From positions 29,267 to 53,211 of the forward strand of contig NW_014040380.1 in NCBI RefSeq assembly GCF_001186125.1: DNA of 23,945 bases, given 5' to 3'. This document shows positions 1 to 9,928 of this stretch, in pieces. How positions within the stretch are numbered: the first letter of the stretch is position 1; the number at the start of each line of letters is the position of its first letter. Made by a program: the position numbers and the translations under genes. This stretch comes from Sphaeroforma arctica JP610 (taxonomy: Eukaryota > Opisthokonta > Ichthyosporea > Ichthyophonida). The notes beneath the pieces are model-generated. The model saw only the letters and a list, made by a program, of their open reading frames with translations, had not been told where the DNA came from and did no database searches.

Positions 1-1
1 G

Positions 2-43
<42 letters not shown>

Positions 44-62
44 GTAAAAATAGCATATATAC

Positions 63-105
<43 letters not shown>
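1..105. repeat. AC/AT compound microsatellite
   Basis: An (AC)n run at about 1-29 passes into (AT)n with interruptions, to about position 105. It is simple sequence with no coding meaning, upstream of the first recognisable exon. Confidence 0.95.
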
Positions 106-106
<1 letters not shown>

Positions 107-705
107 GTAAATTTTTCTTGTTATGGGCACACGTTTATAGGACGAGATAACGATATTAACCTTTCCATAAACCGCATGCATGATTAATATATTCTCTAAT
201 ATTGCCTTGGAATGTAGTTCCTATTCTTTAATTGTATTTAATAATATATACCGTGCTCCTTCATCGTCGCTGCGGAAGCTATCGTGAGTAAATATTTGTG
301 GGTTGGTTTGCCACTCCTCATGAACTTTTGCATTGTGTTGCCAAATTTGTAAGTGATTTTGTATATTGACTGATCTGAAGTATGTTTGTAGTTGCCGGCC
401 GCCCGACATGTATAGATATAGAGATATGTCAGCGTGTCTCTTTCGGACAGTGTCTCGTCGCGAGTCAGCTTGAACTCACTTTTGACATTCAAAGACAGTG
501 TCTCACTGTATATAACAATTCACGGACACTACCATCGTGTGCAATCATGCACATTTTCTGCATCTTCGCTTTTTTTTATTCTACTTCGTATATTGATTGA
601 GTGGAATTGAATCCTCTTTCTCAAGTGAAGTTGCACGTGATTCGGGTATGTATTTTGTGGGCTTTCTGAATGTATGTAGCGTATTTATACTGTTGGTATA
701 CTCAG
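106..705. other. No supported gene (upstream/intron of LtrA gene)
   Basis: The longest open stretch is about 70 codons from an ATG near 382, but it does not resemble an LtrA N-terminus and has no splice borders that connect in phase to the exon at 706. Since the first recognised exon begins in the middle of the LtrA membrane region, this stretch is probably an intron and the 5' exons lie left of the window. Confidence 0.5.
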
Positions 706-3700
706 ATTGTCACTGGCAAACCGGTACACAGGTGAAACCTACAAAGAAGGATTCGCGGTGGGATACATAATCGCCCAGGTGGCACTCTTCTTCCTCTATA
801 TGCTGGTGGCAATGTAAGTAGACCTGCATTCATTAAAAGGGCTCTAGATGTTTTACTGTACCGGCCACGAGCTACTATCTTATATCCACTCCGCCATTTT
901 AGCTTTTATCTACCTCAATCGCAAACTTTGCTCAAACATCTGAACGCTTAACTTTATACCAGACATATAAAAGTAGCGCGTACGAATTCCCTACTGGTGA
1001 TGGGCTGCATGGCAGCCTCGATCGTCCTTTGGTATGAATTTCTGGTCCATAGATTTTTCGTTTTTTCTTGACAAATGATGTATAGTGCGGTATACTGCAA
1101 GTCGGATTTCTATTTTTATGTAGGTTATCGAAGAATTACCACTTTCAGCCTTCCAGATCGTCTCAATAGGAAGAGTGAGGAGATTTCTGGTCCTAACATG
1201 ACTCAGTATCAATATTACATACTGTTGATTCCTCTCGGATTCGATCGCTCTTCGTTTTAAACGCTTTAATACGCTCAGGTGCCTAATTGGCAATAAAAAG
1301 GTTTCACCGTACCGACTCACAGGAAAGCCAACTTAGGTGTATCACAAACACACTTTGGACGCATCAGGCAAATGATACTGCCCCTTCCGACCTTTTCTTT
1401 TTTGGCCATATTTAGGTCAATTTCGTGCTTCTTAAACTCGTACAATGTTTCCTATATAATGTGGACCGTTGGGTTGTTGACTGTTCTCGTGGGGTATGCA
1501 GCACACAGTACCACAACGAGGAGGAAACACGAGGATGTGGGGTACATCACTGAGCGGTATGTGTCTGTAATTCCCCGCTGCTCATAATTGGCTGGTGTAT
1601 TGTCATGCATTCTGGGCTGGTAGAGTCACATGTCAGGTTTTATGAGATCCTTAGTACATCGTGTGAAACTCGGGGACATGTCATATTATGTTATAATCCT
1701 GGGACCTTGTTGGTGGCTCATTACGCGCAGGTAGCCCCAAATGGGGCGAGTCCAGCTTTATTACATGTTTGATTTAGTATAGGTTACCTGGATGTATCAA
1801 CATTCGAATGACTCGTGTTCATAATAGACCTTACCACACTCCTCACAGGTTGGGTCTGTTCGTGATGCTGGTGATGGGAGAGTCGATACTGGGCATCGTG
1901 CTGAACGCTCATCTTGGCGACACTTCGACGTATATGATTGCCGGGTTTGGGTTCTTCACAGTCTTTAACATCCATCTGTGCTATTTTGAGACCATACCAG
2001 CGGAAGGCATAGAAAATGCTCTGCACAGCAACGCCATACGCAGCCAGCTGGTGTACCTTGGCCATTTATTCGCTTGCTTCGGATTACTTTGTGTGGGGAT
2101 GGGTATGAGAGATTTGTGTTTTTCTCTGTGACTTTTTCACATTCGGCCACCAGTTGCGTTGATCCTTAGGGTTGTCCATTTGTGATTAAATCCATAACAG
2201 TATCAAGAAAGCGATATCTGGTCTGCTTTCTTCGTCAAATAGTTAATTAAGTATTTCAAGCGATAGGTTTTTGCTCTATTGCCAATGTCCACCACGTATT
2301 CATCTACTCCAACAAAGTTTCGGCTGTTTTCTGAGAGCTGAGTTCAGAGATTTTTTGAAACTACATCCAGAATAGGTAGCCCTGTGCCGAGGGTTTTTGC
2401 ATCCTCCAACTGGAAGCTTGCAATTTGTCGTCTCGACTACAATATCTCCCTTTGAATGAATTGCTAATTCGACTTTGGTGTTTTGATTTTATAACTTCAG
2501 CGATATATACTGTTTGCATCAGTTGGTTATATACAAAGACCTGCACATGTTCAACACAATATCCTACGTACATATGATCTATATAGATGAATGTTAGAAC
2601 CAGTTGCAGTCTCTCTACATTTACGATGGGACGCTGTACCGCACATTGTTAAGTCTCTTAAATGACGGGTTTCTTGTAAAGCCAGATACATGAAACATCT
2701 TAATGCCGAGAGCCAAGTTTATCAGTTTCAGGTACACGATGCAGCTGACAATCGCGAAACAAAACACTCCCGGATTGGCAGCCTGTAAATGCATTCAAAG
2801 ACTGCTCAGACATGAAGTGCTAATCTTTGCACATTACAACCAGTCAAACAAATTCCTCCTGAGAATGATTTCAATAGACGAGTGCGCTGTTGTTCTTCTC
2901 GACACATGCACTCACTCAGGTCATTTGACGGTTATTTGAACCCCACGCACAGGCTACAAGACAGCCATGAAGTACAACGAGACGACACAGTCTACCCGGA
3001 ATCAATGGATCTTCTGCGGTGGGTTGGCGTTGGCGCTATTCGCAATGCAGATCATCCGCACAGCCAACCAGGACGGATTCCATGGGGAATACTACTTCGC
3101 CACCAAGTTCAGAGTATTCTTGCTATTAGTCAGGCTGACGGTACCTATTATAGTGGCCACGATGCCGCTCTGGGGGTTGGATACCGTTGGTGAGTCAATT
3201 GTTCTCGTTTACTACCATCACATCTTCAAGCGCTAATATAAAGTTTATATATATATGTGCATATACGTATATGGCATGTGCCTGGGGTCTTTCAAAACCA
3301 TATCGTCGGCTGTGGAGACTACAATACCTTGTGGACATTCTCATTTTTGTTGAATTCTACAGGGTTGGTGCGTGCATCACGACAACCTATCTGTTTTTTT
3401 TCTGAGATGTTTTTGAAATTGACTCTCGAGTGAAATAGTAGGTTCGTTTGCCCGAGTGTCCGTTTGTATTATTTTAAGGCAATACTTTGTACACGGACTC
3501 ATATATTCTATTCTCTCACACATCTAGATCTTATCTTGGCTATATTTGGGGCCACAAGTATATACGTAGCTCTCGACATCTACGGGCACTTCCGCTACGA
3601 GCGAGACCTGAACCTCGTACTACTCAACGAATCTTCTAACGCATACCTGGGACTAGAGGGCTTGGAATATCTGCAAGATCCCTTCCCCGATCTGTCTGAC

Positions 3701-6133
3701 TTTGTTGGGTGGGATGTGGTGGAAGTGCGCCTGTGGATGAAGAATGATCTGGGGGCGGGTCTCGAGTCACTAGACAAGGTATGAGCATAATTGCGCAGAT
3801 CTCCTATAGAGATTCTGCGTGTGTGCCGTGGGTTATCGATTCTGTTCAGAGACGACTAACATTTGGAGTGAGAGTGTAGATCTCCCTTACCGTTATGTAG
3901 TTGGATAATAGGCTGCATATTAGGCTGTATACTAGGCTGCGCACTCTACATGACTCGAGATTGGATCGAAACCATACGAACTAATCTGCGCAGTCAGTGG
4001 CTTTGAGTATATGATCTTTTCCATGACAAGTGTGATACAATGGATTATGCGTGTGGAGAAAAGAACGTGAATTACGCTGAAGCGCGAGTGATATTCAATT
4101 TTTACCTCTCCAAGCTGTGCCAAGGGTTTAAATGAGCGCTTATTTTCCAACCTACTTCGAGGTAGCAACATTATATCAAATACCACATTAAAATAGAATT
4201 TAATGGCGTTGTACAGCTTTCTGCTGCACTAGTATGTGTACACTTCATTCTAATTGTTAAATTTTGTTCGATTATTATTTGCACAGGCTGAAAAGTTCGA
4301 CATCACGGCGGAGAAATTGTTTAGGGCCAGCGCGGCAGAAATAATCATTGTGTTTGGAGATAAAGATGGCGGAAGAATCGTCGTCGAATTAAGTCGGATA
4401 GCCAGTGGTAAGTATTGTTTCGATATGTTTGCCATAATATCGGTGCGTATGCGGCTTGTTGTCGGATGCCATTTGTATACTTATACACCTACGGGGACAT
4501 GCGTAAACATGTACAGGCAAATTTGGAAGCGACCGTCTGTCCAGGGGTGTATTATGCATGTTATGGGATCGAATGTCGCCTCTCGGTCATCGATAGCGAT
4601 TAAATGTATCAATGCAATAGCATGGGAATAGAAGGTCATATTCACATCCACAGTTATAATTCTGTTGTCCTAATAATCACACGTTGGGAGTACACAGGCA
4701 CCATAGCCTAGAACTAGAATGCGTCAATGTCACACGAATTACTCTGAACATGTCTAACCAGCCTCGATAATTCACAGGGAATAAGATGACGGGCAACTTC
4801 GACTCCAATGTTGCGGAGGCATGATCCCGGACAAGGAAATATAACTTAGTAAATTTAATTAGTAAAGCATGAATTTGTAAGGAATACCAAGCTTTAGCGC
4901 ATTCGATGAATATGACTACTGTTCGACACCACATCCGCCCGTGTCATCACGGATGATATACCATTTGAAAGCATCAAAGCACTTTGTTTGAGATTATACT
5001 CAGCAAGGATGCGCAGTAACGACAGAACGTTTTGTATGCCAAATATTCATGACCGAGCGAGAAGGAATTTTCTGGTTTTTATCGATATCGTATGTGAATT
5101 TTCATACTCAGCAACAATCCTATGTAAATATAACTTCTCATATTCTCAAAACGAAGCACATACCTAGATAGCGAAAAATGGCGAATGAAGCCGAAGTCAA
5201 CCACCATTAAGAAAGATTCCAATACAATTTTCATCGACTTTTGCTCTGTAGTGTCGTTCGCATTTTCATACGTAAGTCGAAATAAGTCTTGCCTTGTCAA
5301 AGTGATATGCGCCTAACCTTATTTAGACCGACAGCATTACCACTATTCTCCAAAGTCCGTGCGTGCGAATTTTGTTGGACTATGACTACCAGTGCAATTT
5401 GGAAGTGTTTACAAGCTCGTTCCCATGGCCCTTTGTATCCCCTGTGCGCCCATCTATATATAGTCCCAGTAAGACTTCTGAAAACTGTTTGCGTTGGCTG
5501 ACTACTGAACTTCAATGAAATCGTCTGTAGTTTAATGTACGCGAATTGGGATACTTGGCTAGCGATTCCTTTCGTATGTGCTAACGGAATCGAGATTGAA
5601 CACATTCCCACGACTGCTGTTTTTGAATATATATATTCGGAACAGACAATAAACCATAAATTCTGCAACAAGGTAAATACAGAAATGTGACCGCTACTGT
5701 CACTTTGAAGTATTGGATACTGCGAGTTCACTCTCGCCATGTAGATATCAGAAACGGTCCCTTCGTTTTAAGCAGCGATACATTCGTTTCGGTGCATACT
5801 ATTTTTATTTTAAACTTACAGCAGCAGCAGCATTGGTAGCACTCATAGACTGCCGGCGTAGAGATTATACCAGTGACAGCTTTAACTACGTACTGATACG
5901 TGCACTTGTTTATAGGTAAGCTTGCACTCTACGATAGACGTGTTACCAAGCGAATTAATTATCTGGTAGTTGCTATTGATATACCACCTATTTAATATTT
6001 CAAAACAAGCGTAGCATCCCCGACTCTAGAGTCAATTGCTGAGAAGACAGTGTTGCCCTTCGCACTTTTGCACGAACTCGTAGGCACAGCTCCGGGAACT
6101 CAAAAGGGGTCTAACTTGTCTAACAATAAATAA
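706..6133 (+). CDS. LtrA-family multipass membrane protein with SAM-like domain, 5' partial, multi-exon
   Basis: Exons read: 706-813, 963-1031, 1416-1556, 1849-2102, 2953-3189, 3528-3778, 4287-4407, 5004-5089, 5327-5468, 5563-5672. All join in phase at GT-AG borders. Exons 1-6 encode several hydrophobic helices and the LtrA hallmark GLFVMLVMGESILGIV (exon 1849-2102), preceded by a basic loop (TTTRRKHED) and followed by FETIPAEGI. LtrA is a bacterial-named family, also found in fungi and some protists, of unknown biochemical role; the protein should sit in a membrane. From W at 3710 to 4407 a SAM-like domain follows (W-DVVEVRLWMK, DITAEKLFRAS, FGDKDGGRI). The next about 100 residues are unrecognised. 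Beyond 5672 candidate exons (5711-5791, about 5822-5915, 6010-6133) give a plausible stop at 6131-6133, but the joins are unsure. The N-terminal helices are missing from the window. The stop overlaps AATAAATAAA. The SAM call is from pattern only. Confidence 0.75.
2103..2952 (+). other. 850-nt intron of the LtrA gene
   Basis: The exon ending at 2102 (donor gtatga, one base of a Gly codon) joins exactly to 2953 (acceptor cgcacag), giving continuous membrane-protein sequence across the join (CVGMG then YKTAMKYNE). I tried intermediate exon candidates at about 2500 and 2730; they bring in stops or break phase. No other feature was seen inside. Confidence 0.7.
3909..3944. repeat. Three tandem 12-bp units (TAGGCTG...)
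   Basis: TAGGCTG recurs at 3909, 3921 and 3933, giving three 12-bp units with diverged 3' halves, inside the intron 3779-4286. Confidence 0.8.
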
Positions 6134-6134
6134 A
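6125..6134 (+). terminator. Candidate poly(A) signal AATAAATAAA overlapping the stop codon
   Basis: Two overlapping AATAAA hexamers coincide with the last codons (Asn-Lys-stop) of the candidate terminal exon 6010-6133. Whether this is the working cleavage signal is unproved. Confidence 0.4.
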
Positions 6135-6502
6135 CTTCTCAGAGTCCACAAAACTTAATCTATACACGCTTCCGTGAACATGTCAGCGGACAAGATAATA
6201 AATCTTTATGCGTATCGACGATAAGCTCGTCGATACCAGAAGCTCGTCGTCAAATTAAGGCTGCATTTATTTTTGGCTGCGCTGTTCGCTTCGATATGAA
6301 GGATATTCTTTATCCGTCTACACACTTGGACTACGCCTCGTTGACTAATTCATTGAGTGGAAACTGGGCAGGACAAGTAAAGTCATCTTACATGGCGTCG
6401 TCCACGTATGAATACTTGCCTTTTTTTTAACTTTCTGAATGATGGATATATTCTTACGTGCATAGTCATCCAATAGGTAGTGATAAGGGGGAAACGAACA
6501 AG
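6134..6502. other. Short 3' region between convergent genes
   Basis: It contains no open frame of note. It holds the perfect hairpin at 6212-6236 and a direct repeat of AAGCTCGTCG at 6223 and 6240. It separates the plus-strand LtrA gene from the minus-strand exon ending at 6503. Confidence 0.5.
6212..6236. repeat. Perfect inverted repeat, 10-bp arms, 5-nt loop
   Basis: GTATCGACGA (6212-6221), loop TAAGC, TCGTCGATAC (6227-6236); every arm base pairs. It lies in the shared 3' flank of two convergent genes, so a role in 3' end formation is possible but unproved. Confidence 0.85.
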
Positions 6503-6853
6503 CTAGCGCATAAGATCGGATGATCCCGGTCTATGTACTGTGCATGTCAATGCCTTCTGTCGCTTCTCCTGCTGCATCATATTTGCCTTAATTTTCTGAA
6601 ACCAACTGAGCGGTTGATCGACAGCGATGTCCTCGTCACAACCCTTTTCCGCCACACATTCTTCACCTGTCTCTATTGCACTTATCTTTGCATGCGTTGA
6701 AGTAGTCGGACTGCTTGCTTTCACTTGAGTTTCTACCGTATTTTTCCCACCTTCATTAGGGAAAGAGCTAGATTCTGGGTTCAGCATCTCGGGGTGCGCT
6801 TCTGAGTTCTGACTTTTCGATAGTTCCCCAAAATGAACAACGCACTTAAGTCT
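6503..6853 (-). CDS. Probable 3'-terminal exon of an unrecognised gene
   Basis: On the minus strand a frame runs from a plausible acceptor at about 6854 (gttatgacag) to TAG at 6503-6505, about 116 codons. It is strongly hydrophilic and Ser/Thr/Glu-rich (ESSSFPNEGG, SSPTTSTHAK), with an acidic stretch (EECVAEKGCDED) before a basic, helical-looking end (LSWFQKIKANMMQQEKRQ). No domain is recognised. An internal ATG at 6787 could instead start a 94-residue protein. No upstream exon could be linked with confidence; the minus-strand open frame at 6991-7335 is a weak candidate. Coding is suggested by composition and by the lack of competing plus-strand frames. Confidence 0.45.
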   Translation of the reverse strand, partial: RLKCVVHFGELSKSQNSEAHPEMLNPESSSFPNEGGKNTVETQVKASSPTTSTHAKISAIETGEECVAEKGCDEDIAVDQPLSWFQKIKANMMQQEKRQKALTCTVHRPGSSDLMR

Positions 6854-7870
6854 CTGTCATAACAGTGCGCACTTGTTTAATATTAGGGCAGCGCGTCGCG
6901 GTACCGCGCAGAACTACAATGTGTATATATGTAAATACTCTGAATTAACATGATTGTACCTTGTATTTTGGTGCTATCCAACAAGCAATTTCATTCGTCC
7001 AGTATAGCGTGAATCTTATGGTGGTCGATTTGAAGTCGCACAAACACATATGAGCATATTTTTGGCTTGGTGCAAACGATCGCCGTCCGCATAGCCCGTT
7101 TGAGGCTTTGAGCTATAGTAGTAGAGCTAGATAAAGCTTTGTAGCTATCAGCAAAGGTAAAGATAGACTGACGTCGGGCCGAAACATTAATTTCAATATT
7201 ATTAGTTAAAAATATATAGTACAACCTCGACATTTTATTCATCAATCGGTCGTCTGCTTGTGTTATCGATATTGCGACGGAAGTCGCAAGGTGCTTCGCG
7301 AGTGCGAAGACTACCGTACCCAAGCAAGTACACACGCTGAATCATATACATGATGAAAGCGAGTACCGAACGTAGAGTTGTTTGTCTCGAATGAGACAAC
7401 ATCGATAGGAAATATAACACGAAAAGCTATAGCAATTCGTAGTGACAGACAGACTCTCCTTGGTCAGACCAACGGAGATATCGGTACTCGAGCATTTCGC
7501 ACCAGGGGACACGCTATAAACAACGTTTTGTCAACCGTGGTATGCTCAAAAGTTCCGATTCAACTTGCTCGACCGATGGATATCAAAGGATAACAGGTCA
7601 AGTGATATATCACAAGTCTAATGTTGTACAATAGACCAGATGATAGACCTCAGATATATATATAGATATCAAAAGGAGATGATGTCTTCTGCGCACGGCC
7701 TGAAGGCAGCTCCCTAGCATTGTGCTACTGGGTGCAAACCAGCAGGACGCAAAGTCCCAGCGGCGCAAGACACGCTGCTTTCCCGGACATATTCAGCATG
7801 AAATCGAAAAGATCTCTCTGTCCTCGCTGGTTTGTATATTTGTGCAATCATTCCTTCGGATGTGAAGCAC
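6854..7870. other. No firmly supported gene
   Basis: Open frames exist on both strands (minus 6991-7335, 114 codons; plus 7378-7593, 71 codons), but neither has recognisable family motifs or splice borders that link to neighbours. The stretch should hold the 3' UTR of the minus-strand IDO gene below 7871 and perhaps exons of the unknown minus-strand gene. An AT-rich patch with palindromic TGATATATCA lies at about 7600-7670. Confidence 0.4.
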
Positions 7871-9928
7871 TTATGGCCGTGGATGCGGGCACTGAGTCAG
7901 CTGGGTGAGTGTCTCCGTACGCACTTGTTTCAAGAAAGGCATGATCGACGAACCTCCCGTACCGCGGTAACTTGCGATAGTAGAGCTCTTTTTGCTGGCC
8001 GGAATGACGATGTAAGTGGAGACCAACTGTAGAACACCATACAACATAAGGAAGATAAGCTGGGAAAGGATGGAAGAAAGCCCACTGCTGCGACGCAGCC
8101 CGTGACTTACGATGATATATAAGGAGAATAAACAGGGTGGCTATTTTCGTGCATTGCCTTGCATTGTAATGCGTTGCAATGCACTGCATGCATTATTATC
8201 AGTATTATATATATACACGTATAAATATATATATATATATATACACGTATATAAATATATATATATATACATATATATATATTAATGTTGCTTACACAAT
8301 ATTCGCGCACATGTTAAAATAGGCCTGAACATAGAAAGCTACATCGACTGACCTGTATATGTTTAGTGCGAAACTGCGACAAAGCAAGAACGGCGCGATC
8401 AAACGCAGCCCTAGCCTCGTCTGACCCGTGTGGCGACTTTACAAAATCATGCAGACTGGGCGCCTTTCCCAATGCGCTGAGAAAATGGCGATGCTTGCGA
8501 GGCATGTACGCACGCACAGTAGACATATAGGAGCACTCTGCGTCCACTGCAGGGGTGTGTCTGAGCTTTGCCAGATGTTCCTCATTCATATTGCCGTCGA
8601 GATCCGTATCGGTGTCTTCTGCATCGGCATCGGGCTCGCTCTCAGAGGCAGAGGGTGTATCCAGTACAGTTGCTTCCTGCATGGGACACACGTTTGTGGG
8701 GCTGTGGTGTATTCCCAATGCTATGTCGATGCTATAATTTTGTAAACATAAAAATCAATAAAATATGAGTCAGTTTGACGGTTGGAATCTCTACACCAAA
8801 TCTTCTCGAATATCCTAACAAGTAATATACACGTCACGTATTGCTTTTGCACATAAATTAACGGTCAACTTACGCTTGTAGCAGAGAAGACTGACCGGCA
8901 CTGCCACCGGCATACTCAAATGGAATGTCGCTCACACCTTCATATACGAGGCCATTGGGTAGCACTGGATTACCCCGCCACCCACCGAAGAAAGGCCGAA
9001 TGTCTCTGTAATACACAGTAGCATCGCACTTCTCAAACATGCGAAGGATAATATTGGTCATGCTCTCTATAGAGTCCGCAAGCACGTGCATATGGGCAGC
9101 CACCTTTTCCGCGTCCAGTTCGTTGACAGCGTGCATGCCGTTAACGATCGCCTGCACTGTTGGACCACCCAGAGCCTCTATGGCTACAGTGACCAAGTAG
9201 AACCACGCCTCATCATTACAACCGTTGAATGTGTGATTCACAGCCAGATTAGTCAGATCCGCAGGGCCCTCAGAATCGATCAGGTGCCAGTTGTACATCA
9301 CCACAGCCGAGTGGGTGAGTATAGGCTTTCCGCCAAGATGTGCCGAGACTGCCGCCCATGGCACGGCCAGGTTAGCTGGTAGTACTTTGCACGGCGATGT
9401 TTCTCCATCACACCAGACGTACGCATGTGATAGCATACACAGCACAGAGTAGGCTCGTTGAAACTCAGCTTCGGTTGTCAGTTGATCGGTACTCAACAGC
9501 GGAATGCGATCGAGTTGCTTGCGAGTGCAGCCTGCCAAAAGATAGGACGGAAGCTGCTTAACAGCGGCATCCCATGAGGCATAGTATGACGATAGATTTT
9601 GCAGCGGATCCTACATGAGCAAGAGTATGGTATATTGCGAAATTATAAGATTATTCTTTATTGACGCGGTGGACCAAGTAGCTGGCAGGCATGGTGTATT
9701 AACCCATGTGTGTGGACAGCGACAATTTCTTGATAACGAATAGTGAACTGAATCAACACAAGGCATGTGACGCGCATTCAAAGGCTGTAGACACTTGAAA
9801 GCAAAATATCAAGTAAGGTTCGAGATGCAAAAAATAATGCCATCAGTACATGCCTGGTCGGGAAGGAAACCTCTCCGCTTGGAGATGTCATAATCCTCTG
9901 GGATTGGAACAGATTTAATATGTACCAT
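7871..9928 (-). CDS. IDO: Indoleamine 2,3-dioxygenase (IDO family), complete, four exons
   Basis: Exons on the minus strand are 9928-9854, 9610-8874, 8731-8353 and 8026-7871, together 1,347 nt or 448 residues. The ATG at 9926-9928 has A at -3 and G at +4, with an in-frame TAA 9 bases upstream. Family blocks appear in order: PEDYDISKRRGFLP (about residues 10-23), LPANLAVPW, FFGGWRGNP and GLVYEG, FEYAGGSAGQSS, RAYMPRKHRHFL, FRTKHIQ, YIVIPASKK, and GTGG near the end. By alignment to animal IDO, Arg230 matches the substrate-binding Arg and His395 the proximal heme ligand. IDO enzymes are cytosolic heme proteins that convert L-tryptophan and O2 to N-formylkynurenine, the first step of the kynurenine route. 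Two oddities: intron 1 begins with GC, and an acidic insertion of about 50 residues lies at about 283-335. The family call is strong; IDO versus IDO-like subtype is not resolved. Confidence 0.95.
8204..8284. repeat. AT microsatellite in IDO intron 3
   Basis: Interrupted (AT)n with two TACACGTATA interruptions, within the intron 8027-8352. Confidence 0.9.
9611..9853 (-). other. GC-AG intron of the IDO gene
   Basis: The first exon ends ...GAC CAG and the intron starts GCATGT; the acceptor is tgtag before GAT CCG. The join gives RRGFLPDQ-DPLQNLSSYY in frame, as expected for IDO N-termini. The nearest GT (GTACTG, seven bases into the intron) would shift the frame against the next exon, so the GC donor is the consistent choice. 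Confidence 0.75.

Noticed and set aside
382-600. Plus-strand open frame near the left edge
   Set aside because: No LtrA-like helix pattern, ends in a T-run, and no donor that connects in phase to the exon at 706.
706-3778. Idea that the LtrA segment is a recent bacterial insertion or contaminant
   Set aside because: The gene has at least nine introns with eukaryotic borders and continues into a eukaryotic-style SAM-like domain.
4916-5003. In-frame extension upstream of the exon at 5004 (VITDDIPFESIKALCL)
   Set aside because: It reads well, but no AG acceptor lies between the preceding TGA and this stretch, whereas the acceptor at 5002-5003 (atactcag) fits the phase of the exon ending at 4407.
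5326-5690. Apparent frameshift in the plus-strand coding sequence near 5510
   Set aside because: A 94-nt intron (5469-5562, donor GTAAGA, acceptor ggctag) joins the two frames in phase, so neither a sequencing error nor programmed frameshifting is needed.
5297-5740. 147-codon minus-strand open frame
   Set aside because: It overlaps plus-strand exons 5327-5468 and 5563-5672, which connect in phase with upstream LtrA-gene exons at good splice borders. The minus frame has no family resemblance.
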